Shown in pieces: positions 7,340 to 15,044 of a stretch of DNA of 64,000 bases. The first letter of the stretch is position 1, and each line of letters begins with the position of its first letter. Under the pieces are notes generated by a model that was given only the letters and a program-made list of their open reading frames with translations, did no database searches and was not told the DNA's origin. The translations under genes were made by a program, and so were the position numbers. The DNA comes from Hyphomonadaceae bacterium (GTDB taxonomy: Bacteria > Pseudomonadota > Alphaproteobacteria > Caulobacterales > Aquidulcibacteraceae), in NCBI GenBank assembly GCA_022843225.1, contig JALHOC010000007.1, positions 1 through 64,000 on the forward strand, in the 5' to 3' direction.

Positions 7340-7771
7340 ATGCTTCTGGTTTTTCTTACGTTGTGCCTTGGCGCTTGCGGCACGATTTCGCGGGAATTTG
7401 ACACTGCGTACCGCCACTCGGACGCGGTCGCCGCTTTGCCTGCCGGCGTGCAAATCCTGGCCCTGCAGGCGCCTCAAGATTTGGCGCTCGCTGAGCGCGT
7501 TCCGGCGCAACCACCGTCAGAAAGTCACGCCATCCTCGCGCGCTCGGGAGGTGGCGCGAACGGCGCGTATGGCGCTGGCGTTATCACGCTTCGTGCTCGG
7601 CGTGGGGTCGATGCGTTGGCGGCGGGGTCGCGCATAAAAAGGTCATTGGGCGTCTGCTTGGCGAGTCGGCTCGAAGTCGCCGTTTCTGTCCTTCAAGGCA
7701 GCAATTACGGTTACTTGACCACGCACCCATCCTCGAAGGCGCCATCTCCGCGCCCAGCGCTGACGCCTTGA
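7340..7771 (+). pseudogene. Truncated patatin-like lipoprotein
   Basis: The first 80 codons are convincing: a lipoprotein signal (LLVFLTLCLGAC), then a region ending ILARSGGGANGAYGAGVI, the Gly-rich oxyanion motif at the start of patatin-type phospholipases. After that the frame becomes basic and Ser-rich and loses all family resemblance; the GxSxG nucleophile and the Asp of the catalytic dyad are absent. Normal members are several hundred residues long. It is a remnant truncated soon after the first motif, probably during the rearrangement that placed the next promoter (7768) at its 3' end. Confidence 0.65.
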
Positions 7772-7781
7772 TCCGGCGCAA
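7768..7781 (+). promoter_or_regulatory. FixK/FNR-like box upstream of phasin-like/ATPase operon
   Basis: TTGATCCGGCGCAA fits TTGA-N6-GCAA. Its centre is 62.5 nt before the ATG at 7837, the same spacing as at the lipoprotein operon. It lies at the 3' end of the patatin remnant. Confidence 0.6.
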
Positions 7782-7836
7782 GGCGCACATTTGGGGGAGC
7801 GCGCAGACGTTTAATTGAAGAAGTAGGAGCGGCGAC

Positions 7837-8289
7837 ATGAGCCAAGCGGTGATCGATTTCTGCGAGGGACTGAAAACGACGCTGCTCGCCCTGGAGGACC
7901 GCATCGGCAAAGCCCAAGCGAGCCTTGCGAGCGGGGCGGTTCAGGTCAGCGGCGAAGCCAAGAAGCATCTGGACGAAGCTGCTGCGCAACTCGACAAGTT
8001 CAAGGTCCATGCCGGCCTGATGGCGCAGGCCATTCGCGCCGATTTGCCCGAGCAAACCGCCGAGATGAAGGAGAAGCTCCAGGAATTCGGGCTTGAGGCG
8101 CAAGTGGCGATGCGCCACGCTGTGGTGTTCTTGGCTGAGACGGCGTCTAAGGGCGCTGAAGGTGCTGCCGCAATGCTCAAGGAAGGCGCGTCCAAGGCAA
8201 AAACCCTGGCTGAGGATTTGCGGCACGACACGGCGGTGACGGTTGCGACGCCCGACAAGCAACAGCCCGGCGTAGCCACGCCCAACTAA
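7837..8289 (+). CDS. Phasin-like helical protein
   Basis: A 150-residue, almost entirely helical protein rich in Ala, Glu, Lys and Gln, with heptad-like segments (KKHLDEAAAQLDKF, AEMKEKLQEFG, TASKGAEGAAAMLKEG) and a disordered Pro-containing tail. There is no signal peptide. It resembles phasins and other granule- or membrane-surface coiled-coil proteins in composition only; I cannot name a family firmly. A good ribosome binding site (AGGAG, 7825-7829) precedes the ATG. Its stop is 2 bp from the start of the cation ATPase, so the two are co-transcribed, probably from the FixK/FNR-like box at 7768. Confidence 0.6.
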   Translation: MSQAVIDFCEGLKTTLLALEDRIGKAQASLASGAVQVSGEAKKHLDEAAAQLDKFKVHAGLMAQAIRADLPEQTAEMKEKLQEFGLEAQVAMRHAVVFLAETASKGAEGAAAMLKEGASKAKTLAEDLRHDTAVTVATPDKQQPGVATPN

Positions 8290-8291
8290 TC

Positions 8292-11222
8292 ATGACCACA
8301 GCCCGGGCCGCGCCCGCATGGGAACGTGTGAGCTTCGACCATCGGCTGCAACCGCATGTGCGCGTGCACCACGCCATTGGCGGACGCACGCGGCTGCGAC
8401 TTGCGCCGCTTGCAGGCCGCGCCGATCTGCTGGGCGCTTTGGCGCGCCGCGTCGCCGCGCGCCAAGGCGTTGTCAGCGTGCGCGAGAACGCAGTCTCGGG
8501 CTCGCTGCTCATCGATCACGACAAACGTCTGACCTCCGAAACCATCGCGGCGGTAGTGCGCGATCTCTGGCGCGCTGGATTGACGGGCCCGGTTAAGCCC
8601 GCGGCCGCCGACTCCGTCGAATCTACCTGGCACGCGCTGCCCGCCTCCATGGTGCTCGATGCCTTCAAGGCAAAGCAACCATTGACCCATTCCGAGGCGC
8701 ATGGGCGGGTTACCCGCATCGGCGAAAACCGGCTCTCGGAACCGGCCCCAACACCGCTTGTGCACTTGGTCGCCGCGCAGCTCAAATCCGCCCCCGTCGC
8801 CTTGCTCAGCGGGTCGGCGGCGCTTTCGCTGGCGACCGGCGGACTTATCGACGCCGCGCTGACGCTCGGCGTCATTGCGCTCAACGCTGGGATCGGCGTG
8901 TCCACAGAGAGCTGGACGCGCCGCCTCATTCGTTCGCTGTCGCGCCCGTCCGATCCCGACGCGCTTGTGTTGCGCGACGGAATTGAGACCCACGTGCCCG
9001 CGTCGCGGCTTGCTCCAGGCGACTGGATCATTCTCAAACCTGGCGTGGCCGCGCCCGCCGACGGCCGCCTGATCAGCGCCGAGGGGCTGATGGTGGATGA
9101 GGCCTCGCTCACCGGGGAGAGCCACCCGGTCGAAAAGCACGCCGAGGCCGTCGTATCGCTCACCGCTCCGCTCAGCGCGCGGCGCACGATGATCCATCGC
9201 GGCGGCGTCGTCACCACTGGCTCTGGCGTCGCGGTGGTGACCGCCACCGGTGAGGCGACTGAAATCGGCCGCGTCCGCACTTTGCTGCAAAGCACGCGCG
9301 CGCCCGTGCCGCCGATGGAGCGGGCGCTCGATCGCCTCGGACTGCGCCTGACCATCGCCTGCCTTGGCGCTTCTTCGATCCTTGCAATCCTGCTGCTGAT
9401 GCGCGGCGAGCGCGTGTCGAAGGTGGCCAAGAGCGCGGTGGCGCTCGCGGTATCGGCCATTCCTGAGGGGTTGCCGGCCCTGGCCGCCTCCACCAAGGCG
9501 CTCGCCGCGCGCGCCATGTCGCGCGAGGGCGCCTATGTGCGCAATGTCAACGTGCTTGAAACGGCCGCGAGCATCGATGTCTTGTGCCTCGACAAGACCG
9601 GCACACTCACGCAAAATCGTATGGAAGCGGCGATTGTGCGCACCCTGGGCGCTGAACACCGACCAGCGACCGGCGCGCCGATTCCAAGCCTTGTGCGTCT
9701 GATCGCCAGGATCGCGGCGCTCTGCAACGACGCTGAACTATCGAACGCTTCAGACCCATCGTCAGGATCGGGCACCGAGCGTGCATTGCTGCATTTTTCC
9801 CGCGACGCGGGATTTGATGTCGAATCGCTGCGCGCGGCGCACCAACGGCGCGGCGTCCTGCCGCGCACGCAGGCGCGTCTCTACATGGCGACAGAGCACG
9901 CCGCGCGCGGCGGGCCTCTGCTTGCTGTTAAGGGCGCGCCGCACCAGGTGCTGGCGTTGTGCTCCACTGTTCGTTCCAGCGCGCGGGCGCTGCCGCTCGA
10001 TGAGACGATGCGCACAGCGATCCGAGCGCAGAATGAGTATCTGGCGAGCGAAGGGCTGCGTGTGCTGGGCTTTGCACGCGGGCGCGGGCGTACCCTTGCG
10101 GAGGGCGAACCGGAAGCGCTCGAATGGCTGGGCCTGGTCGGCTTGCGCGATCCGTTGCGCCCCGGCGCGGACGCCGCGATCCGCACCTTTCAGCGCGCGG
10201 GCATCCGCACCATCATACTCACCGGCGACCAGGCCGGCACGGCGCGCAAGCTTGCGTCTGACCTCGGCATGGCGCCCGACGGCGCCGTGAATGTCGTGGA
10301 CGCGAGCGAGCTGCGCAACGCGACGCCAGAACACATGGCGGAACTCGCCAATAGCGCCGAGGTGTTCGCCCGCGTCAGCCCCGCCGACAAGCTCGCGATC
10401 ATCAAGGCGCTGCAAGCTCAGGGCCATGTCGTGGCCATGACCGGGGACGGGGTCAATGACGGCCCCGCTTTGCGCGCCGCCGATGTCGGCATCGCCATGG
10501 GCAAGTCCGGCGCCGATGTGGCGCGCGATGTTGCCGACATTGTCATCGCCGACGACGATCTCGCCAGCCTGGCGACTGCCTTGTCGCGCGGGCGGGCCGC
10601 GGACGACAATCTCCGCCGCGCCGTGCGTTTTCTGCTCTCCACCAATGCGAGCGAAGTGGTGCTTCTGCTCGCCGAAGCGCTGCAGGGCCCCGACGCGCTC
10701 GAAACACCCGCACAACTCTTCTGGCTCAATCTCATGACAGACGTTTTCCCGGCATTGGGTTTAGCCATGGCGCGGCCTGCCGCCGACATTCTCGACCGGC
10801 CGCCGCGCCCGGCGGAGGAAGATGTCTTCGGTCGTCGCGAAGCGGCCGCCATCGCTGCGGACGCTTTGCGCATCGCAGCGCCAGCGATCATGACTCATTT
10901 TTTTGCGACGCTGCGGCACGGTTCGGGGCCGCGCACGCGCGGCTTGACGTTCCTGGCGCTCGCCAGTCGTCAATTGATGCAAGCGTTGCGGCTGCGTCCG
11001 GGGCGACCGGCGACAGACATTCTGGATCGCCCTATTGAGCTCGGCGTCGCCGCCGCGTCCGTCTTGCTTGCTGCGCCCTTTGCGCTGCCCCCGTTGCGCC
11101 GCGTGCTGCGGATTTCCAGCCCGCGCCCGATCGAGGCCGCTTTCATCATCGGATTAAGCATCGCGCCCTTGGCGCTGCGCTTCATCGCCCCGCAAGGGTC
11201 GGTTGGCACGCCGAAAATCTAG
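8292..11222 (+). CDS. P2-type cation-transporting ATPase with N-terminal HMA-like domain
   Basis: A 976-residue P-type ATPase with all core motifs: actuator TGES (274-277), PEGLP in M4 (391-395), phosphorylation DKTGTLT (D434) and hinge TGDGVND (717-723). PEGLP and a NLMTDVFPALGLAM segment in M6 resemble Ca2+/Mn2+ (P2) pumps rather than the CPC-type heavy-metal P1B group. The N-terminal 100 residues are unusual: GGRTRLRLAPL and a GVVSVRENAVSGSLLI segment look like a ferredoxin-fold HMA-type domain without a CxxC motif. The likely role is export or compartment transfer of a divalent cation across the inner membrane; the ion is not predictable. It follows the phasin-like gene in an operon and overlaps the convergent DUF5132-like gene by 4 bp. 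Confidence 0.9.
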   Translation: MTTARAAPAWERVSFDHRLQPHVRVHHAIGGRTRLRLAPLAGRADLLGALARRVAARQGVVSVRENAVSGSLLIDHDKRLTSETIAAVVRDLWRAGLTGPVKPAAADSVESTWHALPASMVLDAFKAKQPLTHSEAHGRVTRIGENRLSEPAPTPLVHLVAAQLKSAPVALLSGSAALSLATGGLIDAALTLGVIALNAGIGVSTESWTRRLIRSLSRPSDPDALVLRDGIETHVPASRLAPGDWIILKPGVAAPADGRLISAEGLMVDEASLTGESHPVEKHAEAVVSLTAPLSARRTMIHRGGVVTTGSGVAVVTATGEATEIGRVRTLLQSTRAPVPPMERALDRLGLRLTIACLGASSILAILLLMRGERVSKVAKSAVALAVSAIPEGLPALAASTKALAARAMSREGAYVRNVNVLETAASIDVLCLDKTGTLTQNRMEAAIVRTLGAEHRPATGAPIPSLVRLIARIAALCNDAELSNASDPSSGSGTERALLHFSRDAGFDVESLRAAHQRRGVLPRTQARLYMATEHAARGGPLLAVKGAPHQVLALCSTVRSSARALPLDETMRTAIRAQNEYLASEGLRVLGFARGRGRTLAEGEPEALEWLGLVGLRDPLRPGADAAIRTFQRAGIRTIILTGDQAGTARKLASDLGMAPDGAVNVVDASELRNATPEHMAELANSAEVFARVSPADKLAIIKALQAQGHVVAMTGDGVNDGPALRAADVGIAMGKSGADVARDVADIVIADDDLASLATALSRGRAADDNLRRAVRFLLSTNASEVVLLLAEALQGPDALETPAQLFWLNLMTDVFPALGLAMARPAADILDRPPRPAEEDVFGRREAAAIAADALRIAAPAIMTHFFATLRHGSGPRTRGLTFLALASRQLMQALRLRPGRPATDILDRPIELGVAAASVLLAAPFALPPLRRVLRISSPRPIEAAFIIGLSIAPLALRFIAPQGSVGTPKI

Positions 11223-11503
11223 CTGCTGTGCGCTTCTTTAATCGGGGGGTCTGCGTCGGGCGCCGACGCTGGCCGTTCGCGCGTCAGTTCCGCTTGCACT
11301 TCAGCGACCAGGTCTTCCACATCCTCGGTGAATTCGGCGGCTGCCGCGCGAGCGCGCGCATAGGCGCCCATGCCGCGCTTCAAGCTTTCGCGCACAAAAG
11401 GCCTGGCTGCGCGCAATATCTTCGGCGCCGCCACGGCCAAGCCGATCACGGCGGCGCCGCCACCTATCAGCAGCGCCGCTCCGAGAATTCGCGATCCGAT
11501 CAT
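11219..11503 (-). CDS. DUF5132-like small membrane protein
   Basis: A 94-residue protein with one N-terminal hydrophobic helix (GAALLIGGGAAVIGLAVAAP), then a basic segment (RPFVRESLKRGM) and an amphipathic acidic helix (FTEDVEDLVAEVQAEL). This is the layout of DUF5132-type proteins, which frequently neighbour P-type ATPases. I place the start at ATG 11503 rather than 11527 because GGCGGAAG lies just upstream and because the FNR-like box is then 58.5 nt away, matching three other units here. The stop overlaps the end of the ATPase gene. Confidence 0.6.
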   Translation of the reverse strand: MIGSRILGAALLIGGGAAVIGLAVAAPKILRAARPFVRESLKRGMGAYARARAAAAEFTEDVEDLVAEVQAELTRERPASAPDADPPIKEAHSS

Positions 11504-11554
11504 GCTTCCGCCTGCGTTTAACGCCAAACGCTAGCCATGCTGAGACCCGGCCTG

Positions 11555-11568
11555 TTGTTTTAGATCAA
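11555..11568 (-). promoter_or_regulatory. FNR-like box between DUF5132-like and DUF445 genes
   Basis: TTGTTTTAGATCAA has a perfect right half (ATCAA) and one mismatch in the left (TTGTT). It lies between divergent genes, 58.5 nt from the start at 11503 and about 77 nt from the start at 11639. Confidence 0.5.
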
Positions 11569-11638
11569 AGCCGCACCCTAGCGCCGCTCAAAAATGCATG
11601 TCAGGCGGCAACCGAATAGGCCACCCTAAGGATGAAGC

Positions 11639-12895
11639 ATGACCGCAATCGAACTTGTCGGCGCCAAGACGCCGCCTTCTCTGGGCGCCATGCGCATGAT
11701 CGCTGGCGCGCTGCTGCTGTTGATGGCGGCGCTCTATCTGCTGGCGGTGCTAAATCAGACCCAGGCGCCCGGCTGGGGCTATTTGCGCGCGTTCGCTGAA
11801 GCGGCAATGGTTGGCGGGCTCGCCGACTGGTTCGCGGTGACGGCGATCTTTCGCCATCCGCTTGGGCTTCCCATACCGCACACGGCGGTCATCCCGCGCA
11901 ACCAAGAGCGCATTGCTGGCGCGCTGGGGGAGTTCGTCACCGTCAATTTCCTTGCGCCCGAGATCGTGCGCGAACGCCTTCAGAAGGAAGATCTGGCGGG
12001 TGGGCTCGGCCGCCAACTCGCCGAACCCGCTGCCGCGCAACGCATCGCCGGCGGCATTATGAACGCGCTGCCCTCGCTGGCGGATCTTCTGGATGACGAA
12101 GTTGTCGCCGATTTCCTGCGCCGTCAGATTGGCGATCTCAGCCGCGACGAGCGCCTCACCTCCGCCATCGGGCGCGGACTCTCCCTCCTCACCGCGCACG
12201 GCAGGCATCAGCCCGTGCTAGACGCCGCGCTTAGCGAAGGCTGGCGGGCGCTTGAGGAGCACGAGCCTGCGATCCGAGCCCAGGTGCGCGCGCAAACGTC
12301 TTGGATTTGGCGCGTCATCGCACTCGACGCCCGCGCCTCCGATGCGCTGATCTCGGCGATTGAGGAGACGTTGAAAGCTATTTCGCGCGATCAAGCTCAT
12401 CCCGCCAGACAGCGCATTACCGAACTATTGCAGAAGCTATCCGCCGATCTGCAAAGCTCCCCGGAATTACGCTCACAAGTCGAGAGGATCGTCGCCGACC
12501 TTCTGGCCCATCCCACGGTCGGCGCCTATTTCGCCGACCTCTGGCGCAGCTTGCGCGCCGCCATGCGCACCGCCGCCGAGACGCCTGACGCTACGGCTCG
12601 CACAGCGCTCGCCGACGCCATCGCCCGCTTCGGTGCGGCGCTCGCCAATGATCCCCAGGTGCAAGCTTCGCTCAACAAACGCCTGCGCGACCTGCTCACG
12701 GAGATCGCTGGCCGCCACGGACGCGATATCGGCGCCCTGATCACCGAGACCATACGCGGCTGGGACACCAAGACCGTCGTTGACAAGCTCGAGCAGAATG
12801 TCGGCCCCGACCTGCAATATATCCGCATCAACGGCACGCTCATCGGCGGCCTGATCGGCCTATCCATCCATCAAGTGACGCAGCTGCTGACTTGA
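11639..12895 (+). CDS. DUF445 family membrane protein
   Basis: A 418-residue DUF445 protein. After a hydrophobic helix (MIAGALLLLMAALYLLAVL, about 20-38) comes the hallmark segment AFAEAAMVGGLADWFAVTAIFRHPLGLPIPHTAVIP, read here in pieces, then a long helical domain and a C-terminal hydrophobic GGLIGLSIHQVTQLL anchor. The family is widespread in bacteria (YjiN type) and its biochemical function is unknown. A strong ribosome binding site (AAGGATG) precedes the ATG. An FNR-like box lies in the divergent promoter region it shares with the DUF5132-like gene. Confidence 0.85.
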   Translation: MTAIELVGAKTPPSLGAMRMIAGALLLLMAALYLLAVLNQTQAPGWGYLRAFAEAAMVGGLADWFAVTAIFRHPLGLPIPHTAVIPRNQERIAGALGEFVTVNFLAPEIVRERLQKEDLAGGLGRQLAEPAAAQRIAGGIMNALPSLADLLDDEVVADFLRRQIGDLSRDERLTSAIGRGLSLLTAHGRHQPVLDAALSEGWRALEEHEPAIRAQVRAQTSWIWRVIALDARASDALISAIEETLKAISRDQAHPARQRITELLQKLSADLQSSPELRSQVERIVADLLAHPTVGAYFADLWRSLRAAMRTAAETPDATARTALADAIARFGAALANDPQVQASLNKRLRDLLTEIAGRHGRDIGALITETIRGWDTKTVVDKLEQNVGPDLQYIRINGTLIGGLIGLSIHQVTQLLT

Positions 12896-12980
12896 TCGGC
12901 AAAAGCGGGCGTCCGCGCACGTGTGGCGACGACCAGTCGGTTGCGGCCAAGAGCTGCGCGTATGGTCGCCTGCGCCGCGC

Positions 12981-13550
12981 CTAGATCTTCTCCTCGCGCA
13001 CTGAGCGCACCTCCACATTCGCGTCCGCGAGGCGTCTGTACAATTGTCGCCTTTGCGCCAGCGGCCACCAATCGTAGAGGAAGATCTCGATCGGACGCCA
13101 GTTGGCGACCCAGCCGAGGATAATGAGCCCCTCGGCAAAGAAGCTTGAGATATCACCAGGCCCGAACACACCGCTCACCAATCTCCCACCCAACACGCAA
13201 CCGCCCAACACCGCCAAACCGATAAGCAGCGACAGGCGTCCAATGCGAAACATCTCGTGGAGATCACCTCTCATGCGCTCAGCGCGATAGGTGAAGTGAC
13301 GCCGCAGTGCGTCCGCTAGTCCCGCCGCGGGGGCGCTCTGCTCCTCGCCCTGCGACAGATGAACGACGATGCGGAATGCCTGGCCTCTCGGCAGCTCTCG
13401 CGCCCAGCCGACTATGAAATCTTCTGCACTTCTGGCGAGATCGCGCGTCGGGATCGGAAATGGATCGAATGGATCGAATAGTTGGCTGAGCTCCTCAAGC
13501 CGAAGCTCGATTGAGGCGCCGCCCTGAAGGTCAACAACTGCCTCGGTCAT
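12981..13550 (-). CDS. Hypothetical two-helix membrane protein
   Basis: A 189-residue protein. A soluble N-terminal part of about 105 residues (with DPFDPFPIPTRDL and FRIVVHLS) is followed by a basic stretch, two hydrophobic segments (about 112-128 and 140-153) and a C-terminal NWRPIEIFLYDWWPLAQRRQLYRRL block, a sequence style seen in small conserved proteins encoded beside cation ATPases. I do not know a name for the family. It is the last gene of the ATPase-nuclease cluster, 129 bp after the nuclease stop. A short frame ending at 13547 overlaps its ATG (ATGA) and might couple its translation, but that frame has no good start. Confidence 0.65.
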   Translation of the reverse strand: MTEAVVDLQGGASIELRLEELSQLFDPFDPFPIPTRDLARSAEDFIVGWARELPRGQAFRIVVHLSQGEEQSAPAAGLADALRRHFTYRAERMRGDLHEMFRIGRLSLLIGLAVLGGCVLGGRLVSGVFGPGDISSFFAEGLIILGWVANWRPIEIFLYDWWPLAQRRQLYRRLADANVEVRSVREEKI

Positions 13551-13679
13551 TGCTCATCCCCGTTCAGGCTGCTCTCACAGGCACCCAGGCGACCCATGAG
13601 CCACGCTAGGATGCGATCAATCTCGCCAGCTGCGTCAGCAGCAGGAGTCGTCGCGCGCGGAGCGGATGCACATCCCCGT

Positions 13680-15044
13680 TCATGTGAGATCGTAGCTGAA
13701 GAGCGGATCGACCACATTTGCCCTCCAGTTGAGCTCGCGCTCGACACGCGTGCGCAAGACCTCCGCAGCTGCGGGCTCACCATGGACTATGAACAGACGG
13801 CGGGGCGCCTGCTCAAAGCCTGCGAGCCATCGCATGATTTCATCAACGTCGGCGTGAGCGGAGAGCTGAGGCAAACTGGCGATCTCAGCGCGCACCGGAA
13901 TCCAGTCGCCGAACATTTTGAGTTCCGTCTCCCCCGCCAGCAGACGCGCGCCGCGCGTACCCAGAGCTTGGTAGCCCGCAAACAGGATGGTGCTTCGAGG
14001 ATCCGGCGCAAAGGTACGAATATGGTGCACCACCCGTCCTCCGGTCGCCATGCCGCTGCCTGCAATCACGACCTTGGGCATGGGGTTGGATGTGATTGCC
14101 TTGGAGGCTTCCACATCACGCGTGTAGGCGGCGACTGAACAGGACCCGTCGATGGCTTCTGCGTCGAGCTTGTGATCTTCAGGATAGGCGCGCAGCAACT
14201 CGGAGGCGCTGATCGCCATAGGGCTGTCCAGAAACACTGGCGTCACCCCCAATCGTCCCGCGCGCTTGAGCAGCCACAAATGATAAAGCAGACGCTGCAC
14301 ACGCCCCACGGCGAATGCGGGAATAACCACGGTGCCACCGCGCTCCACCGTGCGTTCGATGATGTCGCCCAGCTCTGCCATGGGATCTGTTTTGGCATGC
14401 GTTCGATCGCCGTAGGTGGATTCAACGACCACATAATCCGCCTGTGTGACGGGCTCGGGATCGCACATGACCGCATCGTTGTACCGGCCGAGATCGCCGG
14501 AGAACGCCAGCGTCATCCCGCCGATCTTCACCTCCGCGGTGGCAGCGCCAAGAATATGCCCCGCGCGCCGGAACTTCAGACCACAATCGCGAGCGATCTC
14601 GAATTCTGAGTCAAAAGGCATTTGCTTCAAGTGCTTCAGCGCCCGCTCTGCATCGCGCATTGTGTAAAGCGGCAACGCCGGCTGGTGCTTGGAGAAGCCC
14701 TTGCGATTGGCGTAGTCGGCATCCTTCTCGGCGATCTGGGCGCTGTCCTTCAGGAGAATGTCGCAAAGAGCTGCGGTCGCATCGGTGCAATGGGCAACGC
14801 CGCGAAACCCGTCGCGCACCAGCTTCGGCAGATAGCCGCTGTGATCCAGATGTGCGTGCGTGAGGACGACCGCATCGATCGAGTCCGGCGGCACGGCGAG
14901 CGGCGCCCAATTGCGCTCACGCAGGTGCTTCAACCCCTGAAAAAGACCACAATCGACCAGGACGCGCGTGCCATCGGCATCGATCAAGTGCTTCGATCCG
15001 GTGACGGTCTCGGCTCCGCCAAGACTTCGCAATGTCAGCTTCAC
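13680..15044 (-). CDS. Metallo-beta-lactamase/beta-CASP nuclease
   Basis: A 454-residue protein of the RNA-processing MBL family (CPSF73/YSH1-like). Motif HAHLDH (H63, H65, D67, H68) forms the dinuclear zinc site; later features include FSGDLGR, the beta-CASP segment SGMATGGRVVHHI, and SAHAD near the C-terminus. It probably acts as an exo- or endoribonuclease in the cytoplasm. I choose GTG 15044: GGGGGAGG lies just upstream and the GTGA overlaps the TGA of the ATPase gene, indicating translational coupling; ATG 15059 is the alternative. Linkage of such nucleases to P-type ATPases and stress genes recurs in proteobacteria, but the reason is unknown. Confidence 0.88.
   Translation of the reverse strand: MKLTLRSLGGAETVTGSKHLIDADGTRVLVDCGLFQGLKHLRERNWAPLAVPPDSIDAVVLTHAHLDHSGYLPKLVRDGFRGVAHCTDATAALCDILLKDSAQIAEKDADYANRKGFSKHQPALPLYTMRDAERALKHLKQMPFDSEFEIARDCGLKFRRAGHILGAATAEVKIGGMTLAFSGDLGRYNDAVMCDPEPVTQADYVVVESTYGDRTHAKTDPMAELGDIIERTVERGGTVVIPAFAVGRVQRLLYHLWLLKRAGRLGVTPVFLDSPMAISASELLRAYPEDHKLDAEAIDGSCSVAAYTRDVEASKAITSNPMPKVVIAGSGMATGGRVVHHIRTFAPDPRSTILFAGYQALGTRGARLLAGETELKMFGDWIPVRAEIASLPQLSAHADVDEIMRWLAGFEQAPRRLFIVHGEPAAAEVLRTRVERELNWRANVVDPLFSYDLT

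Noticed and set aside
8286-9659. Minus-strand ORF of 457 codons, and others across 9762-10715
   Set aside because: Antisense to the P-type ATPase; Arg/Gly/Ala-rich with no motifs.
13547-13783. Minus-strand ORF of 78 codons overlapping the membrane protein start by ATGA
   Set aside because: Its 5' half is out of frame within the MBL nuclease and no internal start has a ribosome binding site; possible but not supported.
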